A DNA stretch of 31,280 bases, from contig JAHYZB010000025.1 of the NCBI GenBank assembly GCA_019424645.1, positions 1,195 through 32,474 on the forward strand, in the 5' to 3' direction. This DNA comes from Oxalobacter formigenes (lineage in GTDB: Bacteria > Pseudomonadota > Gammaproteobacteria > Burkholderiales > Burkholderiaceae_D). This document shows positions 9,130 through 17,012 of this stretch, in pieces. The translations under genes were made by a program, and so were the position numbers. A model generated the notes under the pieces. It had not been told where the DNA came from, did not search any database, and saw only the letters and a program-made list of their open reading frames with translations. Position 1 is the first letter of the stretch, and the number at the start of each line of letters is the position of its first letter.

Positions 9130-9423
9130 TCAGTTCTCGTTCGCCGCTACATCGACCCGTTGACGCAATTCCTTGCCCGGTTTGAAGTGAGGGACACGTT
9201 TTTCCTCGACCATCACTTTTTCGCCGGAGCGCGGATTGCGGCCGACCCGTGGAGGGCGAACGCTGAGTGCGAAACTGCCGAAACCGCGAATTTCAATGCG
9301 CTGTCCATTGGCCAAGGCGTCGGACATCGCATCCAGTATGGTTTTTACTGTCAGTTCAGCGTCTTTTGCAAGCAGTTGTGGATAACTGCCGGCCAAAGAA
9401 ACGATCAATTCGGATTTGGTCAT
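9130..9423 (-). CDS. ihfB: Integration host factor beta subunit
   Basis: Nucleoid-associated HU/IHF-family protein. It pairs with IhfA to bend DNA sharply and shape promoters and recombination sites. The family signature GFGSFALSVRPPRVGRNPRSGE, containing the DNA-intercalating beta-arm proline, is present, and the N-terminus MTKSELIVSLA is typical of IhfB. At 97 residues the size is normal. It follows rpsA after 21 bases, the conserved rpsA-ihfB arrangement, and is ended by the strong terminator at 9070-9098. The start ATG 9423 is preceded by AAGAG. Confidence 0.95.
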   Translation of the reverse strand: MTKSELIVSLAGSYPQLLAKDAELTVKTILDAMSDALANGQRIEIRGFGSFALSVRPPRVGRNPRSGEKVMVEEKRVPHFKPGKELRQRVDVAANEN

Positions 9424-9444
9424 TTCGTACTCTTGATTAAATGA

Positions 9445-11151
9445 TTACTTGTTGTCGAATTTTGCTTTTAACAAAGCACCCAGACTGGTCATGCCGGAAG
9501 CTGCGCTGGAATCGCTCTGGATTTTCTGCATGGCTTCCTGGGTATCCTGCTGGTCTTTGGCCTTGATCGACAATTGAAGCGTACGTGATTTACGATCGAT
9601 GTTGATGATCATCACTTCGACTTTATCGTCGACTTTCAGCTGGGTACCGGCATCTTCCACGCGATCGCGGGAGATTTCGGAAGCGCGCAGATAGCCTTCG
9701 ACTTCGTCATTCAACTGGATGACAGCGCCTTTCGGTTCAACCGATTTGACGATGCCGTTAACGATAGCGCCCTTGTCATTCATGGCGATATAGTTGTTGA
9801 ATGGGTCGCCTTCGAGCTGTTTGACGCCCAGGGAAACACGTTCACGTTCAACATCAATAGCGAGAACGACAGCTTCCAGTTCGTCGCCTTTCTTGAAGTT
9901 GTGAACAGCGGTTTCACCAGCTTCGCTCCAGGACAGGTCGGAGAGGTGAACCAGACCGTCGATGTTGCCAGGCAGGCCGATGAAAACGCCGAAATCGGTG
10001 ATGGATTTGATTGCGCCGTTAACCTTGTCGCCTTTTTTGTGGGTTTCTGCAAATTCTTCCCATGGGTTGGCTTTGCATTGTTTCATACCCAGGCTGATAC
10101 GACGACGTTCTTCATCGATTTCCAGAACCATGACTTCAACTTCGTCGCCCAGCTTGACAACTTTGTTAGGAGCGACGTTCTTGTTGGTCCAGTCCATTTC
10201 GGAAACGTGTACCAGACCTTCGATACCTTGTTCAACTTCAACGAAAGCACCGTAGTCGGTCAGGTTGGTAACCTTGCCGAACAGGCGGGTGCCTTGTGGG
10301 TAACGGCGGGAAAGACCGGTCCATGGATCGTCGCCCAGCTGTTTGACGCCCAGGGAAACACGATTTTTTTCCTGATCGTATTTCAGGACCTTGGCAGTGA
10401 TTTCCTGACCAACCGTCAGCATTTCGGACGGATGACGGACACGACGCCATGCCAGATCGGTGATGTGCAGCAGACCGTCGATGCCACCCAGATCGATAAA
10501 CGCACCGTAATCGGTAATGTTTTTGACGACGCCGTTGACGATGGTGCCTTCTTTCAGGGTTTCCATCAGTTTCTGGCGTTCTTCGCCCATGGATGCTTCA
10601 ACGACAGCACGGCGGGACAGCACAACGTTGTTACGTTTGCGATCCAGCTTGATGACCTTGAATTCCAGGGTTTTGCCTTCATAAGGCGTGGTATCCTTGA
10701 CAGGGCGTGTATCGACCAGTGAACCTGGCAGGAAAGCACGGATACCGTTAGTCAGAACGGTCAGGCCGCCCTTGACTTTACCATTGACGGTACCGGTAAC
10801 GATTTCACCGGATTCCATTGCTTTTTCAAGAGCCAGCCAGGAAGCGAGGCGTTTGGCCTTGTCGCGGGAGAGGATGGTGTCGCCGTAACCGTTTTCAAGC
10901 GATTCAATCGCAACGGAAACGTAATCACCGACGTTGACTTCGAGTTCTCCAACGTCGTTTTTGAATTCTTCGATAGGAATGAAAGATTCGGATTTCAGGC
11001 CGGCGTTAACGACGACAAAGTTGTGGTCGATACGAACGACTTCAGCAGAAATGACTTCGCCGGAACGCATGTCGTGACGGGCGAGTGATTCTTCGAATAA
11101 AGCAGCAAAACTTTCCATTCCGGAAACAGGGTTAGATGCAACTGTAGGCAT
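9445..11151 (-). CDS. rpsA: 30S ribosomal protein S1
   Basis: Ribosomal protein S1 binds mRNA on the 30S subunit and unfolds structured or weakly Shine-Dalgarno-bearing leaders. The 568-residue protein has six successive S1 (OB-fold) domains. They are recognisable by repeats such as GAFIDLGGIDGLLHITDL, GAFVEVEQGIEGLVHVSEMDW and GVFIGLPGNIDGLVHLSDLSW, and each unit ends near RISLGMKQ or RVSLGVKQ. Full family length is present. The ATG at 11151 has no purine-rich Shine-Dalgarno element just upstream (AATTAACAT precedes it). That is also known for E. coli rpsA, where it relates to autogenous control. The gene sits about 107 bases after cmk and 21 bases before ihfB. Confidence 0.97.
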   Translation of the reverse strand: MPTVASNPVSGMESFAALFEESLARHDMRSGEVISAEVVRIDHNFVVVNAGLKSESFIPIEEFKNDVGELEVNVGDYVSVAIESLENGYGDTILSRDKAKRLASWLALEKAMESGEIVTGTVNGKVKGGLTVLTNGIRAFLPGSLVDTRPVKDTTPYEGKTLEFKVIKLDRKRNNVVLSRRAVVEASMGEERQKLMETLKEGTIVNGVVKNITDYGAFIDLGGIDGLLHITDLAWRRVRHPSEMLTVGQEITAKVLKYDQEKNRVSLGVKQLGDDPWTGLSRRYPQGTRLFGKVTNLTDYGAFVEVEQGIEGLVHVSEMDWTNKNVAPNKVVKLGDEVEVMVLEIDEERRRISLGMKQCKANPWEEFAETHKKGDKVNGAIKSITDFGVFIGLPGNIDGLVHLSDLSWSEAGETAVHNFKKGDELEAVVLAIDVERERVSLGVKQLEGDPFNNYIAMNDKGAIVNGIVKSVEPKGAVIQLNDEVEGYLRASEISRDRVEDAGTQLKVDDKVEVMIINIDRKSRTLQLSIKAKDQQDTQEAMQKIQSDSSAASGMTSLGALLKAKFDNK

Positions 11152-11245
11152 ATGTTAATTGTGAAAAACCGGTTATCCAAAAAGAATAAATCCGGGTTAG
11201 GTTTAAAAATACCCGCTAGGGCCTTGCACCTTTACGGGGCCAAAC

Positions 11246-11259
11246 AGACCAAATGGTCT
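11246..11259. repeat. Short palindrome in cmk-rpsA gap
   Basis: AGACCA and TGGTCT arms (11246-11251, 11254-11259) with a 2-base centre overlap the end of cmk and begin the rpsA leader. It could be a leader hairpin or a protein site. It is too short to interpret further. Confidence 0.35.
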
Positions 11260-11936
11260 CAATTTTTACTTCTTTGTGCGAACCAATCCAGAATACGTTC
11301 AACGGTTTCGTCTATGCCCAGATGGGACGTATCGAGCGTCAATGCATCTTTTGCCGGAACAAGTGGAGACTCTTTTCGCTGGGTATCACGCAGGTCCCGT
11401 TCAATCAAATCATTTCGCAGACTGTCAATGTTAGCAGGAATTCCTTTTTCCATCAACTGCTTATAGCGTCTCTGCGCACGAACCTCTGCAGTTGCGGTCA
11501 AAAATACTTTCAAAACGGCATCCGGAAAAATGACCGTTCCCATATCGCGACCGTCTCCAACGAGTCCCGGCGCTTTTCTGAAGCTGGTTTGCAGACTGAC
11601 CAGAGCCTTTCTGACATCCGGTAAGGCAGCTACTTTTGACGCCATGATTCCGACTTCTTCTTTTCGAATGGCATCGGTCACATCTTCACCGGCAAGAAAA
11701 ATCCTGTTGTCACCAAACGAACATGGAAGACTGGATGCAACTGAAGCAATTTGTCCCTTATCTTCGATTTTGATGTTTGAACGCAGAACCGACAGGGCTG
11801 TCAGACGATACAATGCACCTGAATCGAGATAATGGAAATGAAGTTTTTCTGCGACGATCCGGGCAACGGTGCCTTTACCGGAAGCGGTCGGGCCGTCGAT
11901 CGTAATGACAGGAATGTTTATGGATGAGTTTGACAC
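11259..11936 (-). CDS. cmk: Cytidylate kinase
   Basis: Phosphorylates CMP and dCMP with ATP for pyrimidine nucleotide supply. The P-loop GPTASGKGT lies at about residues 15-23. LDSGALYR and VGDGRDMGTVIFPDA are CMP-binding family motifs, and RRYKQL begins the lid region. At 225 residues the length is normal. The start is GTG at 11936; no upstream ATG is available before an in-frame stop, and the Shine-Dalgarno is weak. It heads the cmk-rpsA-ihfB group. The aroA gene often found upstream in related bacteria is absent; the divergent zapB-like gene lies there instead. Confidence 0.95.
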   Translation of the reverse strand: MSNSSINIPVITIDGPTASGKGTVARIVAEKLHFHYLDSGALYRLTALSVLRSNIKIEDKGQIASVASSLPCSFGDNRIFLAGEDVTDAIRKEEVGIMASKVAALPDVRKALVSLQTSFRKAPGLVGDGRDMGTVIFPDAVLKVFLTATAEVRAQRRYKQLMEKGIPANIDSLRNDLIERDLRDTQRKESPLVPAKDALTLDTSHLGIDETVERILDWFAQRSKN

Positions 11937-12032
11937 GTTTGTAATAGTTAGGTGAAATGCCGGACTTCGTTTATGGTTACCGTTAATTCACAACAAATAT
12001 GCTGTTCAATTGAAACATATTTCTTCTGAATC

Positions 12033-12062
12033 TTGACAGGCAGCGTTAGAATCTGGGATAAA
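12033..12062 (+). promoter_or_regulatory. Putative sigma-70 promoter for zapB-like/zapA
   Basis: TTGACA (12033-12038) and GATAAA (12057-12062) are separated by 18 bases, about 85 bases before the zapB-like start. The -35 is perfect and the -10 matches four of six positions. Confidence 0.45.
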
Positions 12063-12147
12063 AATGGTACACAAGTGACGAACATCGCGCAACCCGTGAT
12101 TTTTTGACCGGTTTTGCTTCCTTAATTTTGACTGCGACATTTAAAAA

Positions 12148-12363
12148 ATGATTTCAGAATTCGATATATTGTCGGAAAAAATCAATCAACTGGCGGAGAT
12201 GGCTCATGTTCTGAGGCGTGAAAATGCCGATTTGCGATTGAAAAATGCGGAGCTGAAGCTGGAAAACCAGCAATTGGCTGACCGGATGAGCGGTGCATAT
12301 GAGCGGGTGTCATCCCTGATTCAGGCATTGCCCGGAACAATCGATGAGGAGGTTGCGGAATGA
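12148..12363 (+). CDS. ZapB-like short coiled-coil protein
   Basis: A 71-residue protein that is almost entirely one predicted coiled coil, with a leucine/alanine heptad pattern through residues 5-45 (for example LRRENADLRLKNAELKLENQ). No catalytic motif is present. It directly precedes zapA and overlaps it by four bases (ATGA). In beta- and gammaproteobacteria a small coiled-coil gene in this position is often described as ZapB-like, so a role in Z-ring organisation is inferred from size, coiled coil and context, not from sequence identity. The start ATG 12148 has no clear ribosome site. Confidence 0.75.
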   Translation: MISEFDILSEKINQLAEMAHVLRRENADLRLKNAELKLENQQLADRMSGAYERVSSLIQALPGTIDEEVAE

Positions 12364-12671
12364 TTCAGCTTGATGTCAGTATCATGGGTCAGGGTTTTCG
12401 CCTTGCATGCCGGGAAGGCGAAGAAAAAATGCTTCGTGAAGCAGTTGCCTATCTGGATGAAAAAATGTGTTCCATCCGGGACGCTGGAAAAATCAAGGGC
12501 AATGACAGGATTGCCGTCATGGCGTCATTAGCCATCGCTGCGGAATTGCTGGCGACCAAGTCACCCAATGGCCCGTTGTCCGAAATGTCGATGTTCGAAA
12601 TCAGACAGAAAATGGAGACGATGAATCGTGTCCTGGATCAAGCTTTGATGCCGCAGGAAGATCTTTTCTGA
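12360..12671 (+). CDS. zapA: Cell division protein ZapA
   Basis: ZapA binds FtsZ and bundles protofilaments at midcell. The 103-residue protein begins with the family N-terminal beta segment (IQLDVSIMGQGFRLACREGEE). LREAVAYLDEKMCSIRD, NDRIAVMASLAIAAELL and a C-terminal coiled coil follow. Its ATG overlaps the upstream TGA (ATGA), and AGGAGG lies seven bases upstream, so the two are co-translated. It is followed by 6S RNA, a widely conserved proteobacterial neighbourhood. Confidence 0.92.
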   Translation: MIQLDVSIMGQGFRLACREGEEKMLREAVAYLDEKMCSIRDAGKIKGNDRIAVMASLAIAAELLATKSPNGPLSEMSMFEIRQKMETMNRVLDQALMPQEDLF

Positions 12672-12710
12672 TCCCTTATAAATTCCTGACAAATATTTCT
12701 GTTTTACCGG

Positions 12711-12738
12711 TTGACAGATGTTCTGATTCAGGTAGACT
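12711..12738 (+). promoter_or_regulatory. Putative 6S RNA promoter
   Basis: TTGACA (12711-12716) and TAGACT (12733-12738) are spaced by 16 bases. The predicted start about seven bases later falls at 12745, exactly where the 6S closing stem begins. Confidence 0.65.
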
Positions 12739-12744
12739 GAATTT

Positions 12745-12917
12745 ACCCTGCGGTGCTCGTGATTTGCCATATATTCTTTGAACCATTTCTGAGCACAGGT
12801 TGCGGAATTTTGTCGGATGGGAGTGCTCGTCGCTCGTTCGATGAACCCGAAATCTGACTTACCGTGACCACTTGAACCTATGGTTCAAGATGCCGGCAAA
12901 ACGACACAGGCGGGGTC
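12745..12917 (+). ncRNA. ssrS: 6S RNA
   Basis: 6S RNA mimics an open promoter and sequesters sigma-70 RNA polymerase in stationary phase. The 5' end (ACCCTGCGG..., from 12745) pairs with the 3' end (...CAGGCGGGGT, to 12916) in a long closing stem. Pairs include CTCGT-rich bases with ACGAC and TTTGCC with GGCAAA. A perfect hairpin CTTGAACC-tat-GGTTCAAG at 12871-12889 corresponds to the conserved CTTGAACC...GGTTCAAG hairpin of E. coli 6S RNA. The length of about 172 bases and the position just after zapA also match. It has its own promoter and terminator. Exact ends are inferred from pairing. Confidence 0.9.
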
Positions 12918-12924
12918 TTGTTTC

Positions 12925-12957
12925 AAACGGTTGCAGCGATTGCGTGCAACCGTTTTT
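12925..12957 (+). terminator. Rho-independent terminator after 6S RNA
   Basis: Perfect 11-bp arms AAACGGTTGCA (12925-12935) and TGCAACCGTTT (12945-12955) enclose a 9-base loop and end in five T on plus. It immediately follows 6S RNA and lies before the convergent ghrA stop. Confidence 0.9.
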
Positions 12958-12975
12958 CATTTGGGAAACGGCTTC

Positions 12976-13905
12976 TCAGTAACCGGTATTCCTGTCGACA
13001 AGCGAGCTGGGCTGCTCTCCCTTTTCAAAAGCCCGGATATGTCTGGTAACCTGTTCCACAGTAGCCTGACAGAACGTCAGCGCGCCAATGTGAGGGGTAA
13101 TGGTGATGTTTTCCTCTTTCCAGAAAGGGTGGTTTTCGGGAAGTGGTTCTTCACGTGTCACGTCGAGCGTAGCCGCCCTGATCTGTCCGGTTTCTAGAGC
13201 TTTTAGCAAGTCTTCCTCGACCAGCTGTGCACCGCGGCCCGGATTGATCAGATATGCTCCTTTTTGCAGCCGCTGGAAGATGTCCTTGTTCAGGATATCT
13301 TTTGTTTCTGACGTCAGTGGCAAAAGGCAGACCAGAATCCGGACATCTTTCAAAAAGGCATCCAGCTGATTCTCACCATGAAAATCATCGATGAAACCGA
13401 TGTTTTTCTTGTGACGGCTCCAGCCACGGATCGGAAAACCGAACGGGGCAAGCGCTTGTGCAACAGCCATACCCATCACCCCCATCCCCATGATGCCGAT
13501 AGTGAAATCCTGCCGTTTGTAGGGATCAAGCATTTCCCATTTTCTGTCGCGGGCGAGCTTTTCATAGTCGTCGAAACGACGGTAATAGCGCAGGACGGCA
13601 TGCGTGACGTATTCGGCCATTTGAATCGCCATACCTGCGTCTTCCAGACGGAAAATAGGGACGCTGGCTGGAATGAGATGGCTTAACCTGAGCAGGGAAT
13701 CTACTCCGGCGGCAAGGTTGAAAATCGCTTTCAGTCCGTGCCGGTTTTGAAAGAGGGCGGCAGGAGGATGCCAGACCAGTGCATAATCAGCCGGTTCAGT
13801 GTCGCCTTCTTGCCAGAGCCGGATATCTGCCTCTGGCATAGCGGCTGCCAGCTTGGGCAGCCATTCATTCGGATCTTCGCCTTCGTTATAGTACAGAATG
13901 CGCAT
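12976..13905 (-). CDS. ghrA: Glyoxylate/hydroxypyruvate reductase A
   Basis: NAD(P)H-dependent D-2-hydroxyacid dehydrogenase predicted to reduce glyoxylate to glycolate and hydroxypyruvate to D-glycerate. The 309-residue protein follows E. coli GhrA closely: DYALVWHPP near residue 40, IFRLEDAGM near 84, the dinucleotide motif GMGVMG at 140-145, NPGRGAQLVEEDLL with the substrate-binding Arg, LDVTREEPLP with the catalytic Glu, and TPHIGA with the catalytic His. It overlaps the end of bioB by 20 bases. A GGAGG within bioB, nine bases before ATG 13905, supports that start and translational coupling. In an oxalate/glyoxylate-using organism it could link glyoxylate to central metabolism (inference). 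Confidence 0.9.
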   Translation of the reverse strand: MRILYYNEGEDPNEWLPKLAAAMPEADIRLWQEGDTEPADYALVWHPPAALFQNRHGLKAIFNLAAGVDSLLRLSHLIPASVPIFRLEDAGMAIQMAEYVTHAVLRYYRRFDDYEKLARDRKWEMLDPYKRQDFTIGIMGMGVMGMAVAQALAPFGFPIRGWSRHKKNIGFIDDFHGENQLDAFLKDVRILVCLLPLTSETKDILNKDIFQRLQKGAYLINPGRGAQLVEEDLLKALETGQIRAATLDVTREEPLPENHPFWKEENITITPHIGALTFCQATVEQVTRHIRAFEKGEQPSSLVDRNTGY

Positions 13906-14938
13906 GGTCGTGTTCCTCCAGTCCCGGCATTCTTGCCTTGACTTCGGTGGATTCGCGAGTTTTCAATCCCAGTTTGGCGAGCATGGCACGGTCTTCTTCT
14001 GCTTCGGAATTATCCGTTGTCAGCAGTTTTTCACCGTAGAAAATGGAATTGGCGCCAGCCAGGAAACAGAGTGCCTGAATGGCTTCGCCCAGTTCATGGC
14101 GTCCGGCCGACATACGGACACGGGCTTGTGGCATGACAATACGGGTGACGGCAATTGTCCTGACAAATTCAAGCGGATCAAGTTGCTCGACACCGAAAAG
14201 CGGTGTTCCCGGAATCGGAACCAGATGGTTGATCGGTACTGCTTCGGGGTATGGATTCAGGTTGGCGAGCTGGGCAATCAGTTCGGCACGTTGCTGACGC
14301 GATTCACCCATGCCGATGATGCCGCCACAGCAGACCTTGATGCCGGCCTTGCGGACGCGGCCCAGTGTATCGAGCCGATCCTGATACGTTCTTGTCGAGA
14401 TGACATTGCTGTAATGGCTTGGAGACGTATCGAGATTATGGTTGTAATAGTCGAGTCCGGCTTCTTTCAGCTGTTCGGCCTGTTCTTCTTTCAGCATGCC
14501 CAGCGTCATGCAGGTTTCAAGGCCAAGGGCTTTGACGGAACGGACGATATTCAGGTATTTTTCGAAATCACGGTCATTTGGCGAACGGCCAGAAGCACCC
14601 ATGCAGAAACGGTTCGCGCCGTTTTCCCTGGCTTTTTTCGCAGCAGCCATAACCGTTTCAAGTGACAGCATCTTGCTGGGTTCGACTTCCGTATTATGGT
14701 GAATGGATTGGGAGCAATAGCCACAATCTTCCGTGCAGGCACCGGTTTTCAGCGAAATGAGCGTCGCCAGTTCGACGTCGCCTTCAGGGAAATTGGCGCG
14801 ATGGATTTCCTGTGCACGAAACAGCAGTTCATTAAAAGGCAGCTCATATAAAGCCAGAATTTCCGCGACCGGCCAGGTTTCAAATGCCGGTGTTTCGTTA
14901 TCGGAGACAGGACGGTAAAAATTAATGGGTTGTGACAT
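13886..14938 (-). CDS. bioB: Biotin synthase
   Basis: Radical SAM enzyme inserting sulfur into dethiobiotin, the last step of biotin synthesis. The [4Fe-4S]-binding CxxxCxxC is C68-C72-C75 (ACTEDCGYCSQ). CMGASGRSP, YNHNLDTS and the CCGGIIGMGES segment are typical, and RVRMSAGRHEL carries the conserved Arg near the [2Fe-2S] site. The 350-residue length fits the family. The start is ATG 14938, supported by GAAAGAG seven bases upstream; a TTG at 14953 is unlikely. It lies 27 bases after bioD in the bioA-bioD-bioB run, and ghrA overlaps its 3' end. Confidence 0.96.
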   Translation of the reverse strand: MSQPINFYRPVSDNETPAFETWPVAEILALYELPFNELLFRAQEIHRANFPEGDVELATLISLKTGACTEDCGYCSQSIHHNTEVEPSKMLSLETVMAAAKKARENGANRFCMGASGRSPNDRDFEKYLNIVRSVKALGLETCMTLGMLKEEQAEQLKEAGLDYYNHNLDTSPSHYSNVISTRTYQDRLDTLGRVRKAGIKVCCGGIIGMGESRQQRAELIAQLANLNPYPEAVPINHLVPIPGTPLFGVEQLDPLEFVRTIAVTRIVMPQARVRMSAGRHELGEAIQALCFLAGANSIFYGEKLLTTDNSEAEEDRAMLAKLGLKTRESTEVKARMPGLEEHDHAHSVL

Positions 14939-14965
14939 GAAATACTCTTTCAAACCTTCAGTTAT

Positions 14966-15652
14966 TTAAAAGGACCAATCGGTCAGGCGATGCAAATCGA
15001 GGAATGAATCTGCATCGGCAAAGGATTCGAGATACGGCAGTGTTCCCAGTCTCGGGGCATTCAGTCTCGCTTCCAGTGTATGGATGTTTTCGTCGCAAAA
15101 AGGCATCCCTGGATCAATCGTATTGGCGACCCAGCCGGCCAGTTTGAGGCCTCGCGAACGGACAGCTTCGGCTGTCAGGAGAGCATGATTGATGCATCCC
15201 AGTTTCATACCAACGACCAGTATAACAGGAAGTCCCAATTGTACGGCCAGTTCGGCGCTGTCGCTGCAATCGGTGAACGGTACGCAAAAACCGCCCACAC
15301 CTTCGACGATGACAGCGTCTGCCTGATCGCAGATTTCGCGGTAACACGACATGATGTGATGGTTGTCGATGACGACATGATCCAGTTCCGCAGAAAGATG
15401 GGGAGCGATCGGGGTTTTCAACAGATAGGGCGTCGTCAGCGAAAGCGGAAGACTCATATTGGACGCTTCTGCCAGTGCGTCGACGTCTTCGTTATGCAAG
15501 GCGCCGTCGAATTCGAAAGCGCCTGCAGCAACCGGTTTCATCGCGGCAACCTGCAGGCCTTTTTTGACCAGTGCGCGAATGATGGCACAGGAAACGGTCG
15601 TTTTTCCGATTTCGGTATCCGTGCCGGTAATAAAACAGGACAAGGGTTTCAT
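14966..15652 (-). CDS. bioD: Dethiobiotin synthetase
   Basis: ATP-dependent carboxylase that closes the ureido ring on 7,8-diaminopelargonate to make dethiobiotin. The N-terminal P-loop variant GTDTEIGKTTVS, KPVAAGA, and VEGVGGFCVPF are family hallmarks. At 228 residues the length is normal. Its ATG overlaps the bioA TGA by four bases (ATGA), implying coupled translation. bioB follows. Confidence 0.95.
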   Translation of the reverse strand: MKPLSCFITGTDTEIGKTTVSCAIIRALVKKGLQVAAMKPVAAGAFEFDGALHNEDVDALAEASNMSLPLSLTTPYLLKTPIAPHLSAELDHVVIDNHHIMSCYREICDQADAVIVEGVGGFCVPFTDCSDSAELAVQLGLPVILVVGMKLGCINHALLTAEAVRSRGLKLAGWVANTIDPGMPFCDENIHTLEARLNAPRLGTLPYLESFADADSFLDLHRLTDWSF

Positions 15653-16992
15653 GACTTCATCATCTCTTCAAAAACAGATATCGTTTTGTTTGCCAGCAGT
15701 CCGATTTCTTCTTCATTCAGGATATAGGGTGGCATCAGGTAAACCGTGTTGCCGATCGGTCTCATCAGCAATTCATGCTGCAAGGCTTTCTCGAAAAAAC
15801 GTCGCGGGAATGTGGCTTGTTTTCCGGCTTCCATGTCGACGTCGAAAGCCCAGATCATACCTTTATTTCGGAAATGTTTGGTTTTTGGATGATTTTCAAG
15901 TGGTTGCAGGGCTTCGGATAACTGTCGGGACACGGTCTGGTTGCGGGTGATCACGTTGTGGTTTCTGAACAGATCCAGTGTTGCGAGTGCCGCCCGACAA
16001 GCCAATGGGTTGCCTGTATAGGAATGAGAATGCAGAAAGCCTCGCGTAACATCCATGTCGTAAAACGCATTGAATACATCGTCTGTCGTCATGACGAGAG
16101 AGAGCGGAAGAAAACCTCCCGTAATCGCCTTTGAAAGACAGAGCATATCCGGCCAGATACCAGCCTGTTCGCAGGCAAAGAAAGTGCCTGTCCGACCGAA
16201 ACCGACAGCGATCTCATCAGCGATCAGGTGGACTTTGTAACGGTCGCAGAGTTCTCTTGCACGTTTCAGATAGACCGGGTCGTACATGACGAATCCGGCA
16301 GCGCACTGAATAAGTGGCTCGACAATGATGGCAGCTATATTTTTCGATTTTTCCTGCAACAGCGCTTCCAGTTTGTCGGCTGCTTCATTGGCAATGTCAG
16401 CGGCCGTTTGCCCGTCCTTTGCCCGTCGGCTGTCTGGTGATTCAATGATATGGGAATTGCGGATCAGGGGAGCGTAAGAATCCCTGAAAAGCGTCACGTC
16501 GGTGACGGAAAGCGCGCCAATCGTTTCGCCGTGATAGCTGTTTTTCAGGCAGATGAATTCCTGTTTTTCCGGGTGGCCGCTGTTTTTCCAGTAGTGAAAA
16601 CTCATTTTGAGGGCGATTTCCACAGCAGAAGCCCCATCAGAGCCATAGAAACAGTGACCGAGGCTATTGCCAGTCAGTGCCGACAGTCTTTCAGACAATT
16701 CGACAACCGGCTCGTGCGTACAACCGGCGAGCATGGCATGTTCAAGAGTGTCGAGCTGGTCTTTCAACGCCTTTGAAATGAACGGGTTGGCGTGACCGAA
16801 AATATTGGTCCACCAGGAGCTGATCGCGTCAAGATAACGGTTGCCGTCCTGGTCAAAAAGCCAAGCACCTTTGCCGCTTTTCAGGGCGACTAGCGGCAGC
16901 GTTTCGTGATGCTGCATCTGTGTGCATGGATGCCATACACTTTTCAGGCTGCGATCTATCCAGCCTGCTGAACGGGAAAATGACTTTTTCAC
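15649..16992 (-). CDS. bioA: Adenosylmethionine-8-amino-7-oxononanoate aminotransferase
   Basis: PLP-dependent aminotransferase (class III) that uses S-adenosylmethionine as amino donor to make 7,8-diaminopelargonate. VWHPCTQMQ near the N-terminus and SWWTNIFGH are BioA-specific. YGSDGASAVEIALKM, LIADEIAVGFGRTG and the PLP lysine in LCLSKAITGGFLPLSLV (about residue 289) are present, as is RGFLHSHSYTGNPLAC. The length is 447 residues. The start is GTG 16992. It is the first bio gene and lies 20 bases after ychJ. No bioF follows. Confidence 0.95.
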   Translation of the reverse strand: MKKSFSRSAGWIDRSLKSVWHPCTQMQHHETLPLVALKSGKGAWLFDQDGNRYLDAISSWWTNIFGHANPFISKALKDQLDTLEHAMLAGCTHEPVVELSERLSALTGNSLGHCFYGSDGASAVEIALKMSFHYWKNSGHPEKQEFICLKNSYHGETIGALSVTDVTLFRDSYAPLIRNSHIIESPDSRRAKDGQTAADIANEAADKLEALLQEKSKNIAAIIVEPLIQCAAGFVMYDPVYLKRARELCDRYKVHLIADEIAVGFGRTGTFFACEQAGIWPDMLCLSKAITGGFLPLSLVMTTDDVFNAFYDMDVTRGFLHSHSYTGNPLACRAALATLDLFRNHNVITRNQTVSRQLSEALQPLENHPKTKHFRNKGMIWAFDVDMEAGKQATFPRRFFEKALQHELLMRPIGNTVYLMPPYILNEEEIGLLANKTISVFEEMMKS

Positions 16993-17012
16993 GGATTTTG
17001 TCTTTTAAAAAA

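Noticed and set aside
9901..10722. A 273-codon open frame on plus inside rpsA
   Set aside because: Antisense to the S1 repeats; its repeated phrases mirror the S1 repeats and no start context supports it.
13898..14665. A 255-codon open frame on plus inside bioB
   Set aside because: Antisense to well-conserved bioB codons, with no recognisable domain.
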